Assembly (NCBI RefSeq): GCF_020177595.1
Contig: NZ_JAHTBL010000007.1
Coordinates: 62,001 to 126,000 of the forward strand
Source: Cognatishimia sp. MH4019
GTDB lineage: Bacteria; Pseudomonadota; Alphaproteobacteria; Rhodobacterales; Rhodobacteraceae
DNA: 64,000 bases
Direction: 5' to 3'
In this document: piece after piece, positions 6,974 through 15,608 of the stretch
Layout: each line of letters opens with the position of its first letter
Position numbering within the stretch: position 1 is the stretch's first letter
Program-made: the position numbers and the translations under genes
The notes under the pieces: generated by a model
What the model saw: the letters and a program-made list of their open reading frames with translations, nothing else
The model's database searches: none
Told to the model about the DNA's origin: nothing

Positions 6974-9222
6974 CCGACGCACCCCACGGCAAGATGATCC
7001 CGTTTCCGGGTGCGCGCGCCGCAGGGGCGGCGATTTTGGAGCGGTTGTCGGAGGCGAAAGCGGCGTTGATGCACGAGGCGGCGCCTGCGGTGTCGCGCGA
7101 TGTCAGCGAGGGCGCTAAGCGCCGCGTGGATTTGGCCGTCATTTATGCGGGCATTCTGGGGCGAGAGGTCTTGGCGGTCGATTTGGTCGAAGCGCTGACT
7201 GCGCAAAATCCAGATCAGCTCCAGCGCGGCGGTAAGGTTTCGCTTGGAGCTCTGGCGGAGGCGTTGGGCCAACAGGGGATTTCCGCACGCGCGGTGCAGG
7301 AGCCTCGGATCGGGCCAGATCTGTGGCCTGCAATGGTCCAGATGCAGCACGGATCGCTGGTTTTGGTTCTGGGCCAGACCGGCGATGCGCTGACGATTTA
7401 TGACGCGACGCGGTCGGATCATCGCGCCGATGTGCCGCTGACAGAGTTCGTTCCGCATTATGCAGGACTGGTTTTGCGGGCGGAGGTCTCTGTCGCGCAG
7501 CTGACGGAAAAACACAGTCAGATCAAAGGGAAAGCCCATTGGTTTTGGTCAGAGTTTGCAGCCCATCGCCGCCATATTGCCGAGATCATGGTGGGATCGT
7601 TCACGGCGAACATGCTGGCTGTCGCGGTGGCGCTGTTTTCCTTGCAGGTCTATGACCGGGTGATCCCGCATCAATCTACGGCGACGCTTTGGGTGCTCGC
7701 TTTGGGCGCAGTTCTGGCGATTTCGTTCGAGACGTTGATCAAAATCGCACGGGCGCGGCTGATGGATGGAGCGGGACGCTCTATCGAGGTGTCGGTACAA
7801 ACCCGGCTGATGCAGCGCTTACTGGGACGCGCGCCGACGGCGGGGCCGTCCAGCCCGTCGCAGACGTTCTCGGCGATGCGGGAGTTCGGATCAGTGCGGG
7901 AGTTTTTTACCGCGTCAACGATTGGGACATTGGCCGATGTGCCGTTTATCTTCCTGTTTCTGCTGCTGGTCAGCTTGATCGCGGGGAACGTGGTCTGGGT
8001 GTTGGTTCTGGGCGGTATCTTGATGATTTTGCCGGGGTTTTTCCTGCAAAAGAAGATGCTGGCACTGACCGAAGAGACGCAAGGCGCGTCGGTTAAATCG
8101 AGCCGCCTGCTGCATGAGACTATCTATGATTTCGAGACGGTGAAGACGCAACGCGCGGATGAGAAGATCGCGAGGACATGGGCGGAGCTGACCACGCTGA
8201 CGGCGCTGAAAACGTCCGAGCAGCGCAAGCTGGCCTCGGCGCTGACGTTCTGGAGCCAGGGGGTTCAGCAGGCGACCTATATCGGCGCGGTGATCGCGGG
8301 CACGTTTCTGGTGTTCGCAGGCGAGTTCACGGTGGGGTCCATCATCGCGGTGGGCATCTTGTGCTCGCGCACGTTGGCTCCGCTGACGCAACTGGCAGGT
8401 ACGATGGCGCGGTGGAGCAATGTCAAAACGGCGCTGACCGCACTGGATGCGATTGCCGAAGCGCCGCAGGATTACTCCGAAGATCGTACGCATTTGCGCC
8501 GCGAGACGCTGGAGGGGGCGTTTGAGCTGCGCGGGGTGTCTTTTCGCTATGAGCAAGACGGGCCGCTGACGCTGGACATTCCGGGCGTCGCGATCAAGCC
8601 GGGGCAGCGGGTTGCTGTGCTGGGCGCGAACGGGTCGGGCAAGACCTCGCTCTTGAAGTTGCTGACGGGTCTGACGGTGCCGACAAGCGGTCACGTGCTG
8701 GTGGACGGCGTTGATCTGGCGCAGATTGACCCGCGCGATTTGCGGCGCAATATCGGGTATCTGGGGCAGGAAGTGCGTTTGTTTGCAGGCACTTTGCGCG
8801 AGAACCTGAACCTGACGCAGTTGGAGCGGGATGACGAGCGGCTGTTTGCAGCGCTCGATTTTGCCGGGCTTGGGCCGTTTGTGCGTGGGCATCACAAGGG
8901 CCTTGATCTGGACATTCGCGACGGCGGGGCGGGCCTGTCGGTGGGGCAGCGTCAATCGCTGGGTTGGGCGCGGCTGTGGTTGCAGGACCCGCGCATTTGC
9001 TTGCTGGACGAGCCTACCGCAGCGCTGGATCAGACGCTGGAGGCGACGTTAGTCAGCCGTCTTGAGACATGGCTGCAAGGCCGCACGGTGATTATCGCCA
9101 CGCACCGGGTGCCGATCCTGTCGCTGACCGAGCGCACGTTGATCATGCAGAACGGTCGCATGGCGATTGACGGCCCGCGCGAGCAGGTCATGGCGCATCT
9201 GCGCAAGGGGGAGGCGATCTGA
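6970..9222 (+). CDS. Type I secretion ABC transporter (LapB-like)
   Basis: 750 residues in three parts. Residues about 40-165 are a C39-peptidase-like domain with no catalytic cysteine, as in LapB/HlyB transporters that do not cleave their cargo. Residues about 195-475 form the six-helix membrane domain. The C-terminal ATPase has Walker A GANGSGKTS, signature LSVGQRQ, Walker B ICLLDEP and switch histidine THR. Such transporters export RTX-type adhesins or enzymes carrying C-terminal signals. The gene overlaps the TolC gene by 4 bases and the HlyD gene by 1 base. No RTX substrate gene is seen in the window. Confidence 0.92.
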   Translation: MTDAPHGKMIPFPGARAAGAAILERLSEAKAALMHEAAPAVSRDVSEGAKRRVDLAVIYAGILGREVLAVDLVEALTAQNPDQLQRGGKVSLGALAEALGQQGISARAVQEPRIGPDLWPAMVQMQHGSLVLVLGQTGDALTIYDATRSDHRADVPLTEFVPHYAGLVLRAEVSVAQLTEKHSQIKGKAHWFWSEFAAHRRHIAEIMVGSFTANMLAVAVALFSLQVYDRVIPHQSTATLWVLALGAVLAISFETLIKIARARLMDGAGRSIEVSVQTRLMQRLLGRAPTAGPSSPSQTFSAMREFGSVREFFTASTIGTLADVPFIFLFLLLVSLIAGNVVWVLVLGGILMILPGFFLQKKMLALTEETQGASVKSSRLLHETIYDFETVKTQRADEKIARTWAELTTLTALKTSEQRKLASALTFWSQGVQQATYIGAVIAGTFLVFAGEFTVGSIIAVGILCSRTLAPLTQLAGTMARWSNVKTALTALDAIAEAPQDYSEDRTHLRRETLEGAFELRGVSFRYEQDGPLTLDIPGVAIKPGQRVAVLGANGSGKTSLLKLLTGLTVPTSGHVLVDGVDLAQIDPRDLRRNIGYLGQEVRLFAGTLRENLNLTQLERDDERLFAALDFAGLGPFVRGHHKGLDLDIRDGGAGLSVGQRQSLGWARLWLQDPRICLLDEPTAALDQTLEATLVSRLETWLQGRTVIIATHRVPILSLTERTLIMQNGRMAIDGPREQVMAHLRKGEAI

Positions 9223-10391
9223 TGGCGACTTTGGATGCGCATATCACGCGCGAAATGCGTGGCCCCAGCCTGACGATCTGGATGTCGGCAGCGGCGTTGG
9301 TGGTGTTTATCCTTTGGGCCGCGTTTGCGTGGGTTGATGAAATTGTGCGCGCGGATGGCGAGATTATCAGCTCGTCCCGCCCGCAGATCATTCAGAACCT
9401 TGAGGGCGGTATTCTGGCAGAATTACTGGTCCGCGAAGGAGATATTGTTGAGCCGGGCGATGTCCTGGCGCGACTTTACGGGACGCAGTTTCAAAGCTCT
9501 GTTCAGGATATCGGCGACCAGATTGATGCGCTGGATATTCGCCGGATGCGGCTTGAGGCCGAGATGGCGGGCAAGACCAGTTTTCAGGTCACGCGCAGCA
9601 TGTTTGAGCGGAACCCAGAGATGGTGCGCTCGGAGGCGGCGTTGCTGACCGCGCGCCAGTCGGATTTTGAAAGCCGCAAGCGCGGGGCGCAAAAAGTGCT
9701 GGATCAGGCTGCGAAAGAGCGGGCGCTGATGGAAAATATGCTTGAGCGCAAAGTGGTTGCGTTGATCGAAGTGACGCGGGCGCGCAAAGCCCATGGCGAT
9801 GCAGAGATCAAGTATAACGAGATCGTCACGCAGACCGAGCTGGAGCGCGCGCAGGAATATTCGGACACGTTGAAAGAATTGGGGTCTTTGCGGGCAGCGC
9901 TGAAAGCCTCGCAGGATCAGCTGAACCGGACGGTGCTTGAGGCGCCAATGCGCGGGGTGGTGAACAATCTGTCGGTGACGACGATTGGCGGGGTTGTGAA
10001 GCCCGGTGAAGAAATTGCTCAGATCACGCCATTGGGCGATGAATTATACCTAGAAGCGCAAGTAAAGCCGAAGGATATTGCGAATATTCAGCCAGGGCAG
10101 GCGGCATCGGTCAAGCTGTCGGCCTATGATTACACGATCTACGGGACGTTGCAGGCGCGGGTCGAGGTGATTTCGGCTGATACGTTCAAGGATGAGCGCA
10201 AGGCCGAGGATGACGCGCATTACAAGGTAACGTTGAAGATCGACAAGGACGCTTTATCGGACCGTCAGAAAGGCCTGGATTTGCGGCCCGGTATGCAGGC
10301 GACGGTGGAGCTGCATACGGGCCAGAAGACGTTTTTGCAGTATTTGATGAAGCCGCTTTATAAGTCGCGTGAGGCGTTTCGGGAGCCTTAG
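9222..10391 (+). CDS. HlyD-family membrane-fusion protein (LapC-like)
   Basis: 389 residues. A single membrane anchor (LTIWMSAAALVVFILWAAFAW, about 18-38) precedes a biotinyl-lipoyl-like domain (ADGEIISSSRPQIIQNLEGG), a long coiled coil (about 100-230) and the HlyD signature APMRGVVNNLSVTTIGGVVKPGEE. It bridges the ABC transporter and the TolC channel. Its stop codon TAG lies inside the 4-base target repeat of the prophage, so insertion left the reading frame intact but removed the gene from its natural 3' flank, which is now at 40658. Confidence 0.92.
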   Translation: MATLDAHITREMRGPSLTIWMSAAALVVFILWAAFAWVDEIVRADGEIISSSRPQIIQNLEGGILAELLVREGDIVEPGDVLARLYGTQFQSSVQDIGDQIDALDIRRMRLEAEMAGKTSFQVTRSMFERNPEMVRSEAALLTARQSDFESRKRGAQKVLDQAAKERALMENMLERKVVALIEVTRARKAHGDAEIKYNEIVTQTELERAQEYSDTLKELGSLRAALKASQDQLNRTVLEAPMRGVVNNLSVTTIGGVVKPGEEIAQITPLGDELYLEAQVKPKDIANIQPGQAASVKLSAYDYTIYGTLQARVEVISADTFKDERKAEDDAHYKVTLKIDKDALSDRQKGLDLRPGMQATVELHTGQKTFLQYLMKPLYKSREAFREP

Positions 10392-10440
10392 TGGACCGGA
10401 CCAAATTTTTTTGGATTGCGGATCATTTTATTTTGGAATG
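10392..10440. repeat. Left prophage terminus with transposase-type sites
   Basis: Read inward, the end begins TGGACCGG and has TTTGGATTG at 10410-10418 (18 nt in) and TTTGGAATG at 10432-10440 (40 nt in). They match the ATTGGAATG sites at the other end with the same 18-nt offset. TGGACCGG (10392-10399) is also the exact inverse of CCGGTCCA at 10450-10457, possibly a hairpin ending the late operon. Confidence 0.8.
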
Positions 10441-10460
10441 TTCCACGGGCCGGTCCAAGC

Positions 10461-11432
10461 TCATTCTTTCGGTTTTTCCGTCTGAATTGAAGTAGTAAAG
10501 CCCCCGCCGCTGATCTGGTGACGGGCGCTTGTAACTGACCACAGACCACTCACTCCGATCCTGAAACCTAGAGCGATGATCTGACCCTCAGCCGCGACTG
10601 TTGGATCGCCTGGCATCGTGATGGCAAGAGTATCATTCCCGCGCTTGAGCTCATCGAGCTTTGCCTTGGCGGCTCTGACAGCCTCAGCCTTGGTCGAGTG
10701 AAGGTGGCGTAGGCGCTTGACTGGCGATCTTTTGCCAGCGGTTACGGTCTCTTTCTGGCCGCTCTCCTCATTGTGCCAGTGGGCCTCAACCGCTTGGAAG
10801 TTGGCACGGCTGGCCAAGGTCATGGACCAGCGCAGCTCGCCGCTCTTGGTGATCGGGCGCGGGATCATCGGAATGCCGCTGGCGGTCTTGCCCTCACCCT
10901 TACCTATAAAGAGGAGCGCCGCACCTTTGACAGTGGAGATGGCGTCATGATCCTTTGCAATCCTGGTGAGAAAGTTGACGTCGCTCTCATCGGTCTGATC
11001 GAGGTGCTCATATAGAAAGGGCTTGAGCTCTTTGGCCACCTTAGGCTCCAAGCCATGTTCACCCGCGATGGTGGCCACAATATCCTCGATGGTCTTATTG
11101 TCCCAGTTGCGGGTCTTTTGCTCTTTGATCGATCCGCCCAGGTTCACGGCCTTGCCGCGAATAGTGACCCGATCTGGCGGGCCTTTAGCCACCACCTCAT
11201 CCGCCGTGAAAACGCCCATCGGCGCAAGGAATGTCTCTTTATATCCCATGAACACAACGAGCAGCGCACCAGGCAAAGGGAGCTCGATGGCGTTGTCGCG
11301 ATCATCGAGGGTGATCTCCACCGTGTCAGACTTAAAACCAGCGTGATCGCTCACCATCAAGCTCAGCAGGCGGTCCCCGATCTGGCTGGTGATGTTGACG
11401 CCCGCCGCAATCACTTTGAAATCAGGGGTCAT
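10461..11432 (-). CDS. D: Phage late control protein D / baseplate hub (P2 gpD-like)
   Basis: About 323 residues from the ATG at 11432, which follows the stop of the tail X gene by 4 bases. The beta-rich hub domain (MTPDFKVIAAGVNITSQIGDRLLSL) and the TDESDVNFLTRIAKDHDA motif mark the gpD/gp27-like family. This protein forms the central hub of the contractile-tail baseplate, to which the spike attaches. It is the last gene of the leftward tail operon, close to the prophage end, as in P2-type tail modules. Confidence 0.9.
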   Translation of the reverse strand: MTPDFKVIAAGVNITSQIGDRLLSLMVSDHAGFKSDTVEITLDDRDNAIELPLPGALLVVFMGYKETFLAPMGVFTADEVVAKGPPDRVTIRGKAVNLGGSIKEQKTRNWDNKTIEDIVATIAGEHGLEPKVAKELKPFLYEHLDQTDESDVNFLTRIAKDHDAISTVKGAALLFIGKGEGKTASGIPMIPRPITKSGELRWSMTLASRANFQAVEAHWHNEESGQKETVTAGKRSPVKRLRHLHSTKAEAVRAAKAKLDELKRGNDTLAITMPGDPTVAAEGQIIALGFRIGVSGLWSVTSARHQISGGGFTTSIQTEKPKE

Positions 11433-11436
11433 GCGG

Positions 11437-11643
11437 TCAATCCCACAGCCGGATTGTGGGTTTCTCTTGGGCGGTCTCCTCGACCGCTGGGAGCTCAATG
11501 AGGATGCCAGAGCTCATGACGGGCCCATGCGTCGCCAGACCTGGATTGGCCGCGAGGACGTCCTCGACACTATATGGGGCATCGCCATAGTGCATGGCGC
11601 ATACTTGATCCAGGACATCGCCATCCTTGGTGCGATAAATCAT
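11437..11643 (-). CDS. X: Tail protein X (P2 gpX-like, LysM-type)
   Basis: 68 residues. The sequence (YRTKDGDVLDQVCAMHYG... VLAANPGLATHG) is a LysM-like fold typical of gpX. In contractile-tail systems it joins the baseplate hub to other inner tail parts. It overlaps the gpU gene by 4 bases and is followed after 4 bases by gpD. The order U-X-D is conserved in P2-type tails. Confidence 0.88.
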   Translation of the reverse strand: MIYRTKDGDVLDQVCAMHYGDAPYSVEDVLAANPGLATHGPVMSSGILIELPAVEETAQEKPTIRLWD

Positions 11644-12095
11644 GCCAGCCTCGCCAATGCTGAAAGCGCCGCGAGCGCAAGACCAAAGCCACCAAAGCCA
11701 CCCTCATCGCCGCCATATTCCTTGAGCGTGATCGAAAAGGTGATCACGCGGGGCGCACCATCGGCCTCCAGCTCGCTTTTGGTCTCCTCGATCTTGAGGA
11801 TCACCCAATCTCCCAGCACAAAGCCACCATAGCCCTCCAGGAGCACCAAAGGCTTGCCGCGATCCGCTTGAGCGCGCATGAGGTTGAGCTGGCCATAGCC
11901 GCCTTTCCAGTGGGGCAGGATTTCACCTGAGAGCGTGATCTGATCGGCACCAGGCCCCACAAATTGCTGGCCAGGCTTGCGCCCGATCCGGTCTTGCTGT
12001 TTCCAGCGATAGGTCGAAATACGCTTGAGCTGTTGATAAGCGGCGGTGTCCAGCATGAACGGGTAAGCGCCGAGCATCATCATAACCTTAGTCAT
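11640..12095 (-). CDS. U: Tail protein U (P2 gpU-like)
   Basis: 151 residues. The LGAYPFMLDTAAYQQLKR start, the GPGADQITLSGEI segment and the GDWVILKIEETKSELEADGAPRVITFSITLKEYG block identify the gpU family, a tail-tip/initiator protein. It overlaps the tape measure gene by 8 bases. The glycine-rich C-terminal 25 residues look flexible. Confidence 0.88.
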   Translation of the reverse strand: MTKVMMMLGAYPFMLDTAAYQQLKRISTYRWKQQDRIGRKPGQQFVGPGADQITLSGEILPHWKGGYGQLNLMRAQADRGKPLVLLEGYGGFVLGDWVILKIEETKSELEADGAPRVITFSITLKEYGGDEGGFGGFGLALAALSALARLA

Positions 12096-14664
12096 GCAAG
12101 AGCCCTCTCAATTCGGCGAGCGCGCGATCCTCAGCCTCGCTCAGCTCGGCGCGCACGGTTGCCCGCACCTCATCAAGGTCGGTTCCGGCCTCAAAGGTCA
12201 AAGGCATATTATATTGAGGCGCAAAGGTGATCGGGCCACGCTGCATGGATGATCCGCCCGCCGCCGCCACTGTTGCCATCGCGGGCATGGATGCCCCTGT
12301 AAAACCATCAAAGCCAATGCCGCTCACCAAGTCGCGTGTGCGCGTGGCCATGTCGAGCATGTTGCGTAGGGCACGGTTGTGGGCGATGAAACCGCCCTCG
12401 GTGCGATACTCTAGCTCTGGGCCTAGTTCGCCGGTGAGTAGCCAGCCTGGTCCAAATGATCCGCCGCCAGCTCGCTCTTGCACTGGCCCGCCGCGCCGAC
12501 GCCTGCGGTCACTGGAGCCGGTGGTGCCTCCCACATTGATATTAACACCAGAGAACGGATTGAGCTTGCTCAAAGCCTCGCTCACCACTGCCGCCAAAGC
12601 GGCGATCTTGCTCTTGATGCCATCGATCAGCTTTTGGATGATTTGCTCGCCGTAAACCTTCATCTGCGCGGGCCAGCTCGCAACCTCGGCCTTAATAGAT
12701 GCCCACGCCGTCACAAAAGTCATCTTGACACGCTCCCAAAGACCGGCAAACCAGTCTGACAAGCCGCCCCAGGCAAGATAGATCACTCCCGATGGACCAT
12801 ATTGGGCGAGAGCCATTTTGATAGCAGACCAACCGGCATTGACACCGGATCGGATGCTTTCCCAGTAGCCCGCAAAGGTCTCGGCGAGACTATCCCAATT
12901 TGATAGGATGAGGCCCACTGGATGATAGTTTAGGAACGTGGATTTGATCAGCTCCCAGCCCGCGCTCACACCACCTTTGATGCGATCCCAAAGCCGCCCG
13001 AAGAAACCCGCCACACCTTGCCAAGCGTTGGTGATCATATCGCGCGGGTTGTAGCGATCAAAGAGCCCCTGCATATAGCTCCAGGCCGAGCTTACCGCAT
13101 CAGTGACACGCCCCCACACATCAGAGAAGAAACCAGCGATTGGCTCCCAATTCTTATAGATCAGATAGGCCGCACCCGCGATGGCCGCGATGATGAGGCC
13201 AATGGGGTTAGCGATGAGAGCACGGCCTAGAAAGATCACGGCCTTGCCCACCAATGGGAGCACGGCGCGACCGAGCCACAAGAGGCCTTTGCCCGCGCCC
13301 AGCACCCACTTGGCCATCCCCGCCAAGCTCAGCACCAGCTTGGTGGCCCCAAAGCTCATCATGGCCCAGCCGCTAACCAGCGCACCCGCGCCGATCAGGA
13401 TGGGCGCGATCACCGCCGCAAGAGCACCCAAGCCCACGACCACCCCGCCGATCCCAGTGATCAGCTCTGGGTTGGCATCGATCCAGTCAAAGGCGGTGGC
13501 GATGAAAGCGTCGATATAGGGCACCAAGCGTTGCACCACGGGCAAGAGACGCTCGCCAATCTTTTGGGTGATCACGTCCATCTTTTGGGACATCAGCACC
13601 ATCGTGGCATCCCAGTTGTTATCAGCGGCAGCGGCCATCACTGAGGTGAACTCAGAGCCTTTCTGAGCCGCATCATCGAGCGCATCAGCATTGGCGCGCA
13701 CCGCCGCCTCCTGGCCATAAAGAGCGTTGATCATTTTCATGGCCTCATCGGTGCCAAAGGCCTCTTTGATCTCAGCCGCCTCAAAGGCATCGAGGGTCTC
13801 GCCATAGCGCGCCTGGAGATCGGCCAGGATGTCAGGCATGTCCCGCAATCCGCCATTCTCATCCAGGATGCGCACCCGCACGGGGCGATCTGCGCTCACT
13901 TGCATCTTGCCAAATGCCTCATGTGCCTTGGCGGCGTTGGTCGCAAAAGCGCGCAGGGCAGTGCCAGCCTCACCGGCCTGCATCTGTTGTTGCATCATGC
14001 CCAGGAGGGTGAGTTGCTCGGTCATATCCATGCCGAGATTGACCGCGCCCGCACCCGTGCTCTCGATGGCCTGTTGCATCGCCGCGCCATCGGTTTTGAA
14101 CTGTTGCACCGAGGCCGAAAGAGCCGCGCCAAATTGCTCGCCAAATTCCGCGTCAGTTAGGTCCCCCATCTGCTTTTTGAAAATCCCATATGACGTCGCA
14201 AAAAGGGAGGTCATTTGCTCGGCTTGACCCTTGGTAGCCTTAGCCACCAACATGGCCGAGGCGGTCATATCGGCCACACCCTGATCGGTGAGCGAGCTGA
14301 TCCCAGACTTGATGTCATAGGAGGCGCGCACAAAGGCATCCGCCGTGACACCCGCGAGCTGCATTTGCATCTCTTGGCCACGGCGCACCACCGCATCAAG
14401 ATCGCGCACACCCAAGGTGGCCAGCTCGCCCTTGGCTCGCTCCACATCGCGGATACTATCGGTGAAGCCTGTAACCATGCGCTTTGCACCCAAGGCGACA
14501 CCAGTAGCAACGGCACCACCGCCCGCCAGCTTCAAAGAGAGGTTAAGCCGTTTTTGCATGCGGTCGGTGGCTTTAGCCACCGTATCCTCGGCACTCCTAA
14601 GAGGAGCCGTGAGTGCGTTTTGCAGGCTTACAAGGACATCGACGCCAACACTTGTAGGTATCAT
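12088..14664 (-). CDS. T: Tail tape measure protein (P2 gpT-like)
   Basis: 858 residues, the largest tail gene. An N-terminal coiled-coil segment (DTVAKATDRMQKRLNLSLKL) is followed by a TP901-type tape measure core. Hydrophobic segments lie near 395-520 (for example GIGGVVVGLGALAAVIAPIL), then tandem W-rich repeats (FAGLWERVK, FGRLWDRIK, FSDVWGRVT; about 515-660). The length sets the tail length and predicts a tail in the range of P2-like myoviruses. Its ATG overlaps the stop of the small GpE gene. It is the best size marker for the virion. Confidence 0.93.
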   Translation of the reverse strand: MIPTSVGVDVLVSLQNALTAPLRSAEDTVAKATDRMQKRLNLSLKLAGGGAVATGVALGAKRMVTGFTDSIRDVERAKGELATLGVRDLDAVVRRGQEMQMQLAGVTADAFVRASYDIKSGISSLTDQGVADMTASAMLVAKATKGQAEQMTSLFATSYGIFKKQMGDLTDAEFGEQFGAALSASVQQFKTDGAAMQQAIESTGAGAVNLGMDMTEQLTLLGMMQQQMQAGEAGTALRAFATNAAKAHEAFGKMQVSADRPVRVRILDENGGLRDMPDILADLQARYGETLDAFEAAEIKEAFGTDEAMKMINALYGQEAAVRANADALDDAAQKGSEFTSVMAAAADNNWDATMVLMSQKMDVITQKIGERLLPVVQRLVPYIDAFIATAFDWIDANPELITGIGGVVVGLGALAAVIAPILIGAGALVSGWAMMSFGATKLVLSLAGMAKWVLGAGKGLLWLGRAVLPLVGKAVIFLGRALIANPIGLIIAAIAGAAYLIYKNWEPIAGFFSDVWGRVTDAVSSAWSYMQGLFDRYNPRDMITNAWQGVAGFFGRLWDRIKGGVSAGWELIKSTFLNYHPVGLILSNWDSLAETFAGYWESIRSGVNAGWSAIKMALAQYGPSGVIYLAWGGLSDWFAGLWERVKMTFVTAWASIKAEVASWPAQMKVYGEQIIQKLIDGIKSKIAALAAVVSEALSKLNPFSGVNINVGGTTGSSDRRRRRGGPVQERAGGGSFGPGWLLTGELGPELEYRTEGGFIAHNRALRNMLDMATRTRDLVSGIGFDGFTGASMPAMATVAAAGGSSMQRGPITFAPQYNMPLTFEAGTDLDEVRATVRAELSEAEDRALAELRGLLHD

Positions 14665-14783
14665 GAGTTTTGCGCCTCCGCCTCAATTCTCAGGTAATCT
14701 TTGGCATCCTCGAAAGCATCGAGGAGCTCTTCCACTGGCAATGCATCAATCTCGGATGGTTGCCAGTGGAAATGTCGGCTCAT
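14661..14783 (-). CDS. Small GpE-family tail assembly protein (P2 E'-like)
   Basis: A 40-residue gene. It starts ATGAGCCGACAT at 14783, overlapping the stop of the upstream tail chaperone gene (ATGA), and ends in an ATGA overlap with the tape measure start. The protein contains HWQPSEIDALPVEELLDAF, matching the short tryptophan-proline pattern of P2 GpE proteins. In P2 the equivalent E' product is made by ribosomal frameshifting from gene E. Here the -1 frame is open back into gene E, but no clear slippery heptamer is visible, so simple coupled initiation is as likely. Confidence 0.75.
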   Translation of the reverse strand: MSRHFHWQPSEIDALPVEELLDAFEDAKDYLRIEAEAQNS

Positions 14784-15073
14784 GAAGAGTGAAATTGCCC
14801 TGAAATCTTTTGGATTTCCTCCTCCGATACGCCCAAAAAACCCGCGATCATCACCGAGGCCGCGTTGAAATCAACGGGGTCCAGCTCCTCCACGGCATCG
14901 GGGGCGATCTCGGCAAGGTCAGAGAGCATGGTGAAGCTCTTTTTCATATTGTCCTTGATCCCCTCAAATTTCTTGAGATCGCGCATTTTTGGGCGACGGA
15001 TGGTCAGCTCGGTGACCTCCTCACCTTTGTAGGTGAAGGGGTATTCGAGCGTATAGGTCTCAGTTTGTGCCAT
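14780..15073 (-). CDS. E: Tail assembly chaperone (gpE-like)
   Basis: 97 residues. TYTLEYPFTYKGEEVTELTIRRPKMRDLKKFEG is the hallmark of the P2/Mu-type tail assembly protein family, followed by acidic helices. These proteins coat the tape measure during tail assembly and are not part of the mature tail. It sits between the tail tube gene and the small GpE gene, exactly where the chaperone pair is expected. Confidence 0.88.
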   Translation of the reverse strand: MAQTETYTLEYPFTYKGEEVTELTIRRPKMRDLKKFEGIKDNMKKSFTMLSDLAEIAPDAVEELDPVDFNAASVMIAGFLGVSEEEIQKISGQFHSS

Positions 15074-15086
15074 GTGTCACCTCCTC

Positions 15087-15593
15087 CTAGCGGCCAACAT
15101 TGGCGCGGTGTTCCGCCAAAAGGTCTTTGCCCTTCACGCGGAACAACATGCGCGCCGGCTCAATCTCGAAAAGCTCTACGCCATCGCGCTCGCGGCGGTA
15201 GTAGCGCAGGCTCATATCGATCTTGAGCGGAACGCTCTCGCCATCTTTCCACTCGCCCTCATCGAGGACCTTTAGGAAACCGCGCATCGCCACGTTGTGC
15301 GCATGCGTGGTCCCGTCACCGTCCTCAGTCGAGCCTTTGCAGGTGAATGGGATCAGCGAACCCTCGGTGATGTCCAGCGTCTCATAGAGATGCGGGTCAA
15401 AGCCTTCAAAGGTCAGCTTGGCCGTGAGCGCATTGGCCAAACGCGCCATGCGCACCTCGATTGGGCCCGACATTCCCGCCGCCGTAAAGTCACGAGTTGC
15501 GACCTCGATCTTGGGCACCTCCACCGCCGAGGCCACACCGGCAAAGCCATAGCCATCGACAAAGGTGTTCATAAATTTCAGAATATCACGCAT
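15087..15593 (-). CDS. FII: Major tail tube protein (P2 gpFII-like)
   Basis: 168 residues. The start RDILKFMNTFVDGYGFAGVASAVEVPKIEVATRDFTAAGMSGPIEV and the later CKGSTEDGDGTTHAHNVAMRGFLK, LKIDMSLRYYRRERDG regions are typical of the P2-type tube family. Hexameric rings of it form the inner tail tube. It is 15 bases after the sheath gene and has a GGAGGG ribosome site. Confidence 0.93.
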   Translation of the reverse strand: MRDILKFMNTFVDGYGFAGVASAVEVPKIEVATRDFTAAGMSGPIEVRMARLANALTAKLTFEGFDPHLYETLDITEGSLIPFTCKGSTEDGDGTTHAHNVAMRGFLKVLDEGEWKDGESVPLKIDMSLRYYRRERDGVELFEIEPARMLFRVKGKDLLAEHRANVGR

Positions 15594-15608
15594 TGGAATG
15601 AGCCCTCC

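Noticed and set aside
10392-10457. TGGACCGG...CCGGTCCA inverted repeat as an insertion-sequence end pair
   Set aside because: Only 66 bases apart with no transposase between; it is explained better as part of the phage terminus or a terminator hairpin.
14780-14830. Programmed -1 frameshift site at the end of the tail chaperone gene
   Set aside because: The -1 frame is open, but none of the runs (CCAAAAG, GCAATTT) fits an X-XXY-YYZ slip site, and a good ATGA start exists.
15592-15600. Another ATTGGAATG copy matching the prophage end repeat
   Set aside because: It coincides with the start-codon region of the tail tube gene and lacks the GTGCTCA partner block. About 0.5 chance copies of a 9-mer are expected in this window, so it is not evidence of a third site.
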